This document shows, piece after piece, positions 26,033 through 34,121 of a DNA stretch of 64,000 nt. The notes under the pieces are model-generated. The model did no database searches. It was not told the origin of the DNA and saw only the letters and a list, made by a program, of their open reading frames with translations. The position numbers and the translations under genes are program-made. The stretch spans positions 45,928 to 109,927 of the forward strand of contig DASVDI010000046.1 of NCBI GenBank assembly GCA_036381175.1. The letters run 5' to 3'. Origin of the DNA: JAJUFS01 sp036381175 (GTDB lineage: Bacteria > Pseudomonadota > Gammaproteobacteria > Natronospirales > JAJUFS01). Every line of letters starts with the position of its first letter. The stretch's first letter is position 1.

Positions 26033-26121
26033 ACATCGCGTTGGGGAACGCGGTGACACGAACCACGGTCGGTTCGGGTTTTTTCACCAATCAGGAAACG
26101 CCTTCATAGAAGGGGGAAATC
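26033..26121 (+). promoter_or_regulatory. conserved structured 5' leader of S8 protease 2
   Basis: CGCGTT-GGGG-AACGCG (26037-26052), then GTGA, then CGAACC-ACGGTC-GGTTCG (26059-26076), then TTTTTTCACCAATCAGGAAAC and AGAAGGGGG before the ATG. It matches the leader at 23682-23767 in order and in hairpin position, while flanking intergenic DNA does not. Confidence 0.55.
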
Positions 26122-28614
26122 ATGTTGATTCATCACACCGGGCGTACGCCCGGCGCGGTGCTGCGTATTGTCGCGGCCGCCGCGCTTCTGTCCGTTCCGT
26201 TCGCCGCGTTCGCGGCGTCCGCTGACGCGGGTCCACCGCAACAGCTCATCGTCAAATACCGCAAGCCGTTGGCAAACGCGCTCAATAATCCGGGTGCATT
26301 GAATCGCAGTGCGCGCGCAACGAGCGTGCTCAATGCGGTGAGTGATCGCCTTGCGGTCAGGTTTGAACGCAAGCGCACGCTTGCCACCGGCGCCGATCTC
26401 GTGCGTGTCACGCGCGGTAACGGACAGGGCAACGGCCTGTTCGCACGCCGCGCTTCGGATGCCATGTCGATCAGCGAACTGGAAGCCGTCGCGCGCGAAC
26501 TGGAGAGAAATCCGGACGTGCTCTACGCGGAAGTCGATCGCATGCTGCGGCCGATGGCAACGCCGAACGACGCGCGCTACAACGAGCAGTGGCATTACTT
26601 CGAGGCCGTCGGCGGTCTCAATTTGCCGGCAGCGTGGGACCTTTCCACGGGTGCCGGCATTCGTGTTGCGGTACTCGACACCGGCTACCGTCCGCATGCG
26701 GATCTTGCTGCGAACATCGTCGGCGGCTACGACTTCATCTCGGATACTTTCGTTGCCAATGACGGCGGCGGCCGCGATTCCGACGCGCGCGATCCGGGCG
26801 ACTGGATGAGCGCGGGTGAATGCGGTGGCGGTTATCCGCCACAGGACCAGGGCTCGAGCTGGCACGGCACGCACGTCGCCGGCACGATCGCCGCGGTCAC
26901 CAACAACGGCACCGGTGTAGCCGGTGTCGCATACGGCGCCGAAGTGGTTCCGCTGCGCGTGCTCGGCAAATGCGGCGGCCTGACATCGGACATTGCCGAT
27001 GCGATTGTCTGGGCATCCGGTGGCGCCGTTTCCGGTGTGCCGTCGAATCCGCATCCTGCGGATGTCATCAACATGTCGCTGGGCGGCGGCGGTTCGTGTT
27101 CGGCAACGACGCAATCGGCAATCAACACTGCGCGCTCGAACGGCGCGGTCGTGATTGTCGCGGCCGGCAACGCGAACACCAACGCCTCGAACTCCAATCC
27201 CGCGAACTGCAACGGCGTGGTCACCATCGCCGCGACCAATCGTGACGGCGGGCGTTCGTATTATTCGAACTACGGGAGCGTGGTGGATGTGGCCGCACCC
27301 GGCGGTGAGCTGACGCAATCGACATCCATCCACGGCATTCTTTCGACGTTCAATTCCGGCGCCTCGTCGCCCGGCAGCGACACGTACACGTTCTACCAGG
27401 GCACATCGATGGCGACACCGCACGTTGCGGGCGCCGCGGCGCTCATCATGAGTGCGAACACCGCGCTTACGCCGGACGACGTCGAAATCATCCTGAAGAA
27501 CACCGCGCGTTCGTTCCCGGCAACGTGTTCGCAATGCGGGACGGGAATCGTTGATGCCGAAGCGGCTGTGAACGCCGCACTCGGTGGCGGCGGACCGGAT
27601 CCCGAACCGGGTGACACGGTGCTTGAAAATGGCGTCGCCGAAACGAACCTCACCGGTTCGCAAGGCGAGGAGCTTCGCTTCACGCTGGAAGTGCCGGCGG
27701 GCGCGACGAATTTGTCGTTCACGATGAGCGGCGGTTCGGGCGATGCGGATCTTTACGTGCGTTTCGGTAGCGCGCCGACGACATCGAGCTACGACTGCCG
27801 TCCGTACGTCGGCGGCAACAATGAAAACTGCGACATCGCAAATGTGCAGGCCGGCACCTACCACGTGATGATTCGCGGTTACTCGGCGTTCTCCGGCGTC
27901 TCGCTCACCGGCAGCTTCGACGAAGACACCGGCGGTGGCGGCGGCGACAACGTGCTTGAAAACGGCGTTGCCAAAACGAACCTCGCAGGTGCGAGCGGTT
28001 CGGAAACGTTCTTCACCATGGAAGTGCCGGCCGGCGCGTCGAATCTTTCCTTCGTGATGAGCGGCGGTTCGGGTGATGCCGATCTTTACGTGCGTTTCGG
28101 CAGCGCGCCGAACACGTCGAGCTACGATTGCCGTCCGTACCGCAGTGGCAACAGCGAGTCGTGCAACTTTGCCTCACCTCAGGCCGGAACGTGGCATGTG
28201 ATGATCCGCGGCTATTCGAGCTACTCGGGCGTGTCGCTTACCGGCAGTTACACGGAAGGCGGTGGCGGTGGCGGCGGAAATTATTTCGAGAACACCGCGA
28301 ATGTCGCCATCCCGGACAACGGCACCGTTGACAGCGCAATCAGCGTTTCACGCAGCGGCGATTCGGGCACCATCAGCGTGCACGTCGACATCATCCACAG
28401 CTACCGCGGCGACATTCGCATCGAGCTGGTCACACCGAACGGCGCGAGCGTCACCTTGCGCGAACCGTCCGGCGGCGGCTCCAACGACATTCACGACGAT
28501 TACTCCGTGAATGCCAGCGGCGTGGAATCGAGCGGCGCCTGGAAGCTGCGCGTCACCGACATCTACAACCAGGACACCGGCTACATCGACGGCTGGAGTA
28601 TCACCTTTCCATAA
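26122..28614 (+). CDS. secreted S8 protease with two PPC domains and a P-domain
   Basis: An 830-residue paralogue of the upstream protease. Signal peptide about 1-32; propeptide longer by 17 residues than in the paralogue; catalytic Asp186, His248, Asn350 and Ser429 conserved. Two PPC domains with SGGSGDADLYVRFGSAP follow at roughly 500-600 and 615-712. A C-terminal P (proprotein convertase/P-Homo B) domain starts near 722: VAIPDNGTVDSAISV, VHVDIIHSYRGDIRIELV, ending GYIDGWSITFP. P-domains stabilise or orient the catalytic domain. AGAAGGGGG precedes the ATG. Confidence 0.95.
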   Translation: MLIHHTGRTPGAVLRIVAAAALLSVPFAAFAASADAGPPQQLIVKYRKPLANALNNPGALNRSARATSVLNAVSDRLAVRFERKRTLATGADLVRVTRGNGQGNGLFARRASDAMSISELEAVARELERNPDVLYAEVDRMLRPMATPNDARYNEQWHYFEAVGGLNLPAAWDLSTGAGIRVAVLDTGYRPHADLAANIVGGYDFISDTFVANDGGGRDSDARDPGDWMSAGECGGGYPPQDQGSSWHGTHVAGTIAAVTNNGTGVAGVAYGAEVVPLRVLGKCGGLTSDIADAIVWASGGAVSGVPSNPHPADVINMSLGGGGSCSATTQSAINTARSNGAVVIVAAGNANTNASNSNPANCNGVVTIAATNRDGGRSYYSNYGSVVDVAAPGGELTQSTSIHGILSTFNSGASSPGSDTYTFYQGTSMATPHVAGAAALIMSANTALTPDDVEIILKNTARSFPATCSQCGTGIVDAEAAVNAALGGGGPDPEPGDTVLENGVAETNLTGSQGEELRFTLEVPAGATNLSFTMSGGSGDADLYVRFGSAPTTSSYDCRPYVGGNNENCDIANVQAGTYHVMIRGYSAFSGVSLTGSFDEDTGGGGGDNVLENGVAKTNLAGASGSETFFTMEVPAGASNLSFVMSGGSGDADLYVRFGSAPNTSSYDCRPYRSGNSESCNFASPQAGTWHVMIRGYSSYSGVSLTGSYTEGGGGGGGNYFENTANVAIPDNGTVDSAISVSRSGDSGTISVHVDIIHSYRGDIRIELVTPNGASVTLREPSGGGSNDIHDDYSVNASGVESSGAWKLRVTDIYNQDTGYIDGWSITFP

Positions 28615-28638
28615 GAACCGAATGGGTTGAGAGCCTTG

Positions 28639-28664
28639 GGGCGGCCTTGTGCCGCCCTTTTTTT
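28639..28664 (+). terminator. intrinsic terminator after S8 protease 2
   Basis: GGGCGGC and GCCGCCC pair around CTTGT and are followed by seven T. It lies 25 bp after the stop codon. Confidence 0.92.
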
Positions 28665-28669
28665 CAGGA

Positions 28670-28735
28670 TTCGCGGTCGGAGACCGCTCCTGCATGGCCT
28701 CCTGCTTGTTGTAGGAGCGGTCTCCGATCGCGAAA
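28670..28735. repeat. REP-like inverted repeat (GGAGCGGTCTCCGA type)
   Basis: TTCGCGGTCGGAGACCGCTCCTGCA and the inverted copy TGTAGGAGCGGTCTCCGATCGCGAA face each other across about 20 bp. The GTAGGAGCG head is shared with the REP units at 35695, 45303, 53838 and 54811, but the variable arm differs. Confidence 0.8.
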
Positions 28736-28753
28736 TCGACATCCGTCAGGGCG

Positions 28754-28785
28754 CCATGCGCCACAAACCGGGTTTTTCCGCATGG
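28754..28785 (+). promoter_or_regulatory. stem-loop in the leader of the FG-GAP lipoprotein gene
   Basis: CCATGCG pairs exactly with CGCATGG; the enclosed part contains CACAAACCGGGTTTTT, which can form a small inner stem. It lies about 60 bp before the start codon and has no T-run directly after, so it is more like a leader structure than a terminator. Confidence 0.4.
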
Positions 28786-28843
28786 AGGGGAGTGAACGCC
28801 ATCCACATGATCGGCGATCGGAATATTCCAAGGAGGATTTCCC

Positions 28844-31042
28844 ATGGCTCGCGCATTCCCCCACAATTTTTTCCTGACACGTCTTTCCCCTGTTGCCGCG
28901 TTCGTGCTGTTGCTTTCCGCCTGCGGTGGAGGCGGGGGTGACACAAATCCGCCCGACGACGCCGATCTTGTCCCCGACACTTTCGCTTTTGCAGCACTGG
29001 AGAATGCCGCTCCCGGTCTGGTTTACCTGTCCGAATCGCAGACCATTGCAGGTCTGGACAACGACGCACAAGTTGCCATCAGCATCAGCGGAGCGGACTG
29101 CGCCTACGCCGTCAATGATGGTGAATTCCGGGATGCCGCCGGCAGCGTCAGCAATGACGACACTGTACGCATTCGTAGCAAGGCCGCCGACGGTTTCGAA
29201 ACCGCAACGTCCTGCACGCTGGATATCGGCGGTGTCACCGGTGCATTCAGCATCACCACCGGCGCTTCGACATTTTCCCTGGAGGTTTCACCCGGCGAGC
29301 TGAACTTCAGTTGGGGAACGTTCACCGGCATCACGCGCTACGAACTCACACGGCACAATTCGGTCACGGGCGAATCCGTTTTCATTGCCGATGACATCGA
29401 AGGCACAGTCAGCAACTTCACGCTGCCCGTCTCGGTTCATCTCACCGATTGGATCAACGACCGCTTTCTGCTGTCGGCCTGCAACGAACTGGGCTGCATC
29501 ACGTTGCCGGAACACGAAGCGACCTTGGTGCAGGCGCTCTCCGCTCAAGCCATCACTTATGCCAAGGCATCCAACACGGAAGAATTCAATTCTTTTGGCG
29601 TCAACATCGCATTGGACGGCGACACCCTGGTGGTGGGTGCGGACGGTGAAAACAGCGCGGCCACCGGCGTAAACGGCAATCAGGTCAACGATTGTGCTGC
29701 GGTGACGCCTGCCAATTGTGCAACGGCGAGCGGTGCTGTTTATGTGTTCCGCCGCAACGGCACGGCCTGGATACAGGAAGCCTACATCAAGGCGTCCAAC
29801 ACGGATTTGAACGATAGATTCGGCGTCAGTGTCGCGCTGGACGGCGACACGCTGGCGGTCGGTGCGTACCAGGAAGACAGCGCCGCGACCGACGTGAACG
29901 GCGACGAGCTTGATAGTTCCGCCGCCAACAGCGGTGCAGTTTATGTCTTCCGCCGCAACGGTACGACGTGGGCGCAGGAAGCCTACGTCAAGGCGTCCAA
30001 CACGGAAGAATTTGACCGCTTCGGTATCAGCGTCGCTCTCGACGGCGACACCCTGGCGGTTGGCGCTTATACGGAAGACAGCGCGACCACCGGCGTAAGC
30101 GACGACCAAGATTTCCAAATCGACGACTGCGGTGCCGCAACACCCATCAATTGCGCGGAAGACAGCGGTGCGGTCTATGTTTTCCGCCGCAACGGCATCG
30201 ACTGGGCTCAGGAAGCCTATGTCAAGGCGTCCAACACGGACGCGAGCGATACTTTCGGACGTGACATCGCGTTGGCCGGCGACACCTTGGCAGTCGGCGC
30301 GTATCAAGAAGACAGCGCAGCCACGGGTGTAAACGGCGACGCGACTGACAATTCCGCCGCAACCAGCGGCGCGGTTTATGTCTTCCACCGCACCGGCACG
30401 ACATGGGCGCAGGAAGCCTACGTCAAGGCTTCAAATACTGACCCGTATGATCGCTTCGGCACCAGCGTTGCGCTGGACGACAACATCCTGGCAGTCGGCG
30501 CGGTTGGCGAAGGCAGCGCAGCCACGGGTGTGAACGGCGACCAGGACGACGATTCCGCCCAAAACGGCGGAGCAGCTTATGTCTTCCGACGGACCGGCAC
30601 GGCGTGGTTCCAGGAAGCCTATATCAAGGCGTCAAACACCGTTGGTGATGAGCTCTTCGGGAGCAGCGTAGCACTCGACGGCGAAGCGTTGGCCGTCGGC
30701 TCCAGGCAGGAAAGCAGCGCCGCCACCGGGGTGAACGGCAATCAAGCCAGCGACTGCGATACCGACACATCTGCAAACTGCGCCGACGACAGCGGCGCGG
30801 CCTATGTCTTCCGCCGCACCGACGCCGTGTGGACCCAAGATGCCTACGTCAAGGCATCCAATACCGACGGCGAAAACTTTTTTGGTGAAAGTCTCGCGCT
30901 GGCTGGCGACACGTTAGCGGTCGGTGCGGAAATGGAAGACAGCGCCGCCACCGGTATGAACGGCAATCAGACTGACGACTGCGAAGTAGACGAGACAGCC
31001 GAAAATTGCGCGCAACGCAGCGGTGCGGTTTACATCTACTGA
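28844..31042 (+). CDS. lipoprotein with seven FG-GAP-like repeats (beta-propeller)
   Basis: A 732-residue lipoprotein: signal segment with lipobox LLLSACGGGGG, a low-complexity start, two small beta domains (about 45-230), then seven tandem repeats (coordinates 29555-31039). The repeat unit is KASNTD..D.FG.SVALDGDTLAVGA..EDSAATGVNG, ending SGAVYVFRRNG..W.QEAY. The FG and GAP-like positions and the count of seven suggest an integrin-alpha-type propeller. Repeats 1, 3, 6 and 7 carry a long Asp-rich loop with two Cys; repeats 2, 4 and 5 carry a short one. AAGGAGG precedes the ATG. The role is unknown; adhesion or binding on the cell surface is inference. Confidence 0.85.
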   Translation: MARAFPHNFFLTRLSPVAAFVLLLSACGGGGGDTNPPDDADLVPDTFAFAALENAAPGLVYLSESQTIAGLDNDAQVAISISGADCAYAVNDGEFRDAAGSVSNDDTVRIRSKAADGFETATSCTLDIGGVTGAFSITTGASTFSLEVSPGELNFSWGTFTGITRYELTRHNSVTGESVFIADDIEGTVSNFTLPVSVHLTDWINDRFLLSACNELGCITLPEHEATLVQALSAQAITYAKASNTEEFNSFGVNIALDGDTLVVGADGENSAATGVNGNQVNDCAAVTPANCATASGAVYVFRRNGTAWIQEAYIKASNTDLNDRFGVSVALDGDTLAVGAYQEDSAATDVNGDELDSSAANSGAVYVFRRNGTTWAQEAYVKASNTEEFDRFGISVALDGDTLAVGAYTEDSATTGVSDDQDFQIDDCGAATPINCAEDSGAVYVFRRNGIDWAQEAYVKASNTDASDTFGRDIALAGDTLAVGAYQEDSAATGVNGDATDNSAATSGAVYVFHRTGTTWAQEAYVKASNTDPYDRFGTSVALDDNILAVGAVGEGSAATGVNGDQDDDSAQNGGAAYVFRRTGTAWFQEAYIKASNTVGDELFGSSVALDGEALAVGSRQESSAATGVNGNQASDCDTDTSANCADDSGAAYVFRRTDAVWTQDAYVKASNTDGENFFGESLALAGDTLAVGAEMEDSAATGMNGNQTDDCEVDETAENCAQRSGAVYIY

Positions 31043-31061
31043 CGTTTGGTCCGCGAACAGG

Positions 31062-31098
31062 AAAAAAAATCCCCGTCAGCAATGACGGGGATTTTTTA
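31062..31098 (+). terminator. intrinsic terminator after the FG-GAP lipoprotein gene
   Basis: AATCCCCGTC and GACGGGGATT pair around AGCAAT with an A-run before and TTTTTT after. It lies 20 bp past the stop codon. Confidence 0.92.
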
Positions 31099-31249
31099 TT
31101 GATTCAACCCGCGCGCATTCAAACAACGGAAAACCTCAGGCGCGCCGCTTGCATCGCGCCGCCAGACTCTGCAACGTGTCGCAACTGGCGGACTGCCCAA
31201 CGCATCTGCAAGAATGTCCGCCGGCCATCCCGCACCGCGAGGAGCACGC

Positions 31250-32821
31250 ATGATTATCTGGTGGGTCATTGGCGCGGTCGTTCTTTTCGTGGCGCTTGTC
31301 GCCGTCCACGACCTGGTGCAGAAGCGCCACACCATCCTGCGCATTTACCCGGTCCTGGGGCATTTCCGTTTCCTGATGGAATCCATCGGCCCGGAGCTGC
31401 GCCAATACTGGGTGGCGGATGATCGCGAGGAGGCGCCGTTCAATCGCGCCGAGCGAAGCTGGATTTACGCGACGGCCAAGGGCGAGAACAACCTGCTCGG
31501 TTTCGGCACCACCGAAACGATGTACAACGTCGGTTACCCGATCATCAAGAACAACGCGATTCCCTATCCCGAATCCGAAGCGCAGTACGATCCACTCGAT
31601 CCCGCGCTGATTCCTTGCCTGAAAGTCATGGGCGAGTCGCATCATCGCCGCCGGCCGTGGCGGCCGACATCCGTCGTGAACATTTCCAGCATGTCCTTCG
31701 GCGCGCTTGGGAGAAACGCGATCAGCGCCTTGAATAAGGGCGCGAAAATGGGCGGCTGCTATCACGACACGGGCGAGGGCGGCTTGAGTCCGTACCATCT
31801 GTTCGGTGCTGATGTTGTTTTCCAGATGGGAACCGGTTATTTCGGCGCGCGCGACGAACACGGCCGCTTCTCGCTCGAAACGCTCGCCGACAAATGCGAA
31901 AGGCATCCACAGGTGCGCGCGGTTTCAGTGAAGCTCAGCCAGGGCGCGAAGCCCGGCAAGGGCGGGTTGCTGCCGGGCGTGAAAGTGGTGCCGGAAATCG
32001 CCGCGACGCGCGGCATTCCCATCGGCAAGGACTGCAAATCACCGAATGCGCACGCGGAATTCTCGACGCCGGCGGAGCTGGTGGAATTCGTTGAACGCAT
32101 CGCTGAACGCACTGGCTTGCCGGTCGGCATCAAGGCCGCGATCGGCGATCTCGAATTCTGGCAGGAGCTGGCGGAAATCATGAAGCGCGAGAACCGCGGG
32201 CCGGATTTCATCCAGATTGACGGCGGCGAGGGCGGCACGGGCGCCGCACCGCTGACCTACGCGGATCACGTCTCGCTGCCGTTCAAGCTCGCCTTCGCAC
32301 GCGTGTATGAAATTTTCCTGCAGAAAGGCATTGCACGCGATGTGGTGTGGATTGGCTCCGGCAAGCTCGGCTTTCCCGATCGCGCGGTGATCGCGTTCGC
32401 GATGGGTTGCGACATGGTCGCGATCGCGCGCGAAGCGATGATGTCCGTCGGCTGCATCCAGTCGCGCAGTTGCCATACCGGCAAGTGTCCGTCCGGTGTC
32501 GCTACCATGAACGAATGGCGCCAGCGCGGACTGGACGTTGACGGCAAGGCGCTGCGCTTCGGCACGTTCATTCGCGGCTTTCGCCGTGAACTTATCGCGC
32601 TCGCGCACACGGCCGGTTACGAGCACCCGGCGCAGTTCAAGGGTTGCGACATCGAATTTTCCGTTGGCGTGAACAAGTTCACGCCGCTGGATGACGTGCT
32701 CGGCTATCGAAAGCAAGAAGTCGAATTCCCGGGCATGGAAGCGCTGGGTTCATCCGCGGCAAAGGCGAACAAGCCGGCGGAGACGGAGGCGGGATCACAC
32801 GGGCGGGCGACGACGGAGTAA
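31250..32821 (+). CDS. membrane-anchored FMN-binding glutamate synthase-like protein
   Basis: A 523-residue protein. ATG 31250 follows GAGGAG; the frame opens earlier but without homology. Residues 1-25 form one membrane segment. The rest is the glutamate synthase FMN/Fe-S domain: VNISSMSFGALGRNAISALNKGAK, YHDTGEGGLSPYH, FIQIDGGEGGTGAAPLTYAD and a Cys cluster in SRSCHTGKCPSGVATMN. It lacks the glutaminase and FAD subunits of classical GOGAT, and many genomes carry such stand-alone forms of unknown reaction. It converges on the EamA transporter with a 12-bp gap. Confidence 0.85.
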   Translation: MIIWWVIGAVVLFVALVAVHDLVQKRHTILRIYPVLGHFRFLMESIGPELRQYWVADDREEAPFNRAERSWIYATAKGENNLLGFGTTETMYNVGYPIIKNNAIPYPESEAQYDPLDPALIPCLKVMGESHHRRRPWRPTSVVNISSMSFGALGRNAISALNKGAKMGGCYHDTGEGGLSPYHLFGADVVFQMGTGYFGARDEHGRFSLETLADKCERHPQVRAVSVKLSQGAKPGKGGLLPGVKVVPEIAATRGIPIGKDCKSPNAHAEFSTPAELVEFVERIAERTGLPVGIKAAIGDLEFWQELAEIMKRENRGPDFIQIDGGEGGTGAAPLTYADHVSLPFKLAFARVYEIFLQKGIARDVVWIGSGKLGFPDRAVIAFAMGCDMVAIAREAMMSVGCIQSRSCHTGKCPSGVATMNEWRQRGLDVDGKALRFGTFIRGFRRELIALAHTAGYEHPAQFKGCDIEFSVGVNKFTPLDDVLGYRKQEVEFPGMEALGSSAAKANKPAETEAGSHGRATTE

Positions 32822-32833
32822 CCTTGCTGCTGC

Positions 32834-33700
32834 CTACTTTCGCTGCGCCTGGATCAGCACCACGGCGCTCACGATCACGATCATTCCCGCATAACCCCAC
32901 GCGTCGATACTTTCCCCGGCAAGCCACACGCCGAACAACACCGCCAGCGGCGGGTTCACGAACGCATAACTGGTCGCGACCGCAGGGCGCACGTTGTGCA
33001 GAAGAAAAAGGTACGCGGAAAACGCGATCAGCGAACCGAACACGATCTGGTAAACCCACGCACTCAAGGCAAGCGCGCCGATTTCATCCGGCCAGCGTTC
33101 GCCAAGCGAAACGCTTGCACCCATCAGGAACACGCCGCCCGCGAGCATCTGCGCCGCGCTCATCATCAGGCCCTTTGGCAGGTCCAGCGAACGCGCCGCC
33201 ACGGAACCGAACGCCCAGCACATTGGTGCTGCAACGAGCGCCAGTGCGGCGGGACGCAGGAAATCGCCCATGCCGGCGTCATGATTCAACAGCGCGACGC
33301 CCGAGAAGCCAATAATCACGGCCAGCAGATCGAGCCGCGTCAGTTCGCGGCCAAAAAAGAAACCGAAGATGGTCGCGAAAATCGGCATCGAAGCAACCGC
33401 GAGTGCGGCGAGCGAGGAAACAATCCACTGCTCCGCGAAGGCCACCAAACCATTACCCATCATGAACAGCAGGAAACCGAGAAACGCACTGTTGCGCCAC
33501 TGCCGCCAGCTCGGCAGTGCGTCGCCGCGAAAAATGGCGAACGCGCCCATGAGGAGGCCGGCGACAATGAACCGGCTGCCCGTCATGAGAAACGGCGGAA
33601 AGTCGATCAGCGCATAGCGGATCGCGAGATAGGTCGAACCCCAGATGATGTAAACCGCGGCGAGCGCTAACGTGACGCGAAGCTTCAGGGCGGCATCCAT
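32834..33700 (-). CDS. yedA: EamA/DMT family exporter (YedA-like)
   Basis: An inner-membrane transporter of 288 residues with ten hydrophobic segments and the two EamA repeats. The opening AAVYIIWGSTYLAIRYALIDFPPF is characteristic of YedA, and the second repeat ends with PPLAVLFGVWLAGE. The ATG at 33700 (MDAALKLR) is chosen over upstream in-frame codons. YedA-type exporters are linked to amino acid or drug export; the substrate here is not known. It is divergent from the toxin-antitoxin genes. Confidence 0.88.
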   Translation of the reverse strand: MDAALKLRVTLALAAVYIIWGSTYLAIRYALIDFPPFLMTGSRFIVAGLLMGAFAIFRGDALPSWRQWRNSAFLGFLLFMMGNGLVAFAEQWIVSSLAALAVASMPIFATIFGFFFGRELTRLDLLAVIIGFSGVALLNHDAGMGDFLRPAALALVAAPMCWAFGSVAARSLDLPKGLMMSAAQMLAGGVFLMGASVSLGERWPDEIGALALSAWVYQIVFGSLIAFSAYLFLLHNVRPAVATSYAFVNPPLAVLFGVWLAGESIDAWGYAGMIVIVSAVVLIQAQRK

Positions 33701-33806
33701 TGGCGATCTCGACGAACGGGGAAGCGGCGCAGCATACGTCTGTCGACCCTTCGTGGACAACGCTGGGTTCATCAATTACCTCATCCTCGAGGCGCCGGGC
33801 TTGAGT

Positions 33807-33834
33807 TATAATCAATTTTAATCAGTCTGATTAA
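33807..33834 (+). promoter_or_regulatory. parDE-type promoter -10 and palindromic operator
   Basis: A perfect TATAAT lies at 33807-33812. Six bases later the perfect palindrome TTAATCAG-T-CTGATTAA (33818-33834) covers the expected transcription start, 14 bp before the antitoxin start. This placement fits autorepression by a ribbon-helix-helix antitoxin. A good -35 was not found. Confidence 0.75.
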
Positions 33835-33848
33835 CTTGGAGTTCCAGT

Positions 33849-34121
33849 ATGGATACGAAAGTTCTGACCGCCCACGTGCCTTTGCAGTTGGCGAACAAGG
33901 TCGATGCCCTGGCGGCCAGCATCGAGCGGCCAAGAGGTTGGGTGGTGAAAGAAGCGCTGGCGGCCTGGGTGGAACAGGAGGAGCGGCGGCATGAGATGAC
34001 GCTGGAGGCGCTTGAAAGCGTCGATGCCGGCAGGACGGTGCCGCATGAAGATGTGCTTGCCTGGGCCAGTCGCCTGGGCAGCAAAGATATCGTTTCGGTG
34101 CCCAAGGCACGCAAGCGGTGA
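33849..34121 (+). CDS. ribbon-helix-helix antitoxin (ParD/CopG type)
   Basis: A 90-residue DNA-binding antitoxin. The N-terminal DTKVLTAHVPLQLANKVDALAAS fits the RHH strand plus first helix; PRGWVVKEALAAWVEQEER is the second helix. The C-terminal part (VPHEDVLAWASRLGSKD) would wrap the toxin. GGAG lies before the ATG. Its stop codon overlaps the toxin start (TGATG), so translation is coupled. It probably represses its own promoter through the palindrome just upstream. Confidence 0.88.
   Translation: MDTKVLTAHVPLQLANKVDALAASIERPRGWVVKEALAAWVEQEERRHEMTLEALESVDAGRTVPHEDVLAWASRLGSKDIVSVPKARKR

Noticed and set aside
24041..26059. 672-residue minus-strand frame opposite S8 protease 1
   Set aside because: Shadow frame; a similar 586-residue one lies opposite the paralogue (26104-27864), showing both arise from the coding strand composition.
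23682..28614. The repeated protease genes as a mobile element or integron
   Set aside because: No inverted repeats, transposase or att-like ends surround them; simple tandem duplication explains the pattern.
29555..31039. Tandem repeats as a CRISPR array
   Set aside because: The repeats are ~200-230 bp, stay in one reading frame and encode a protein domain.
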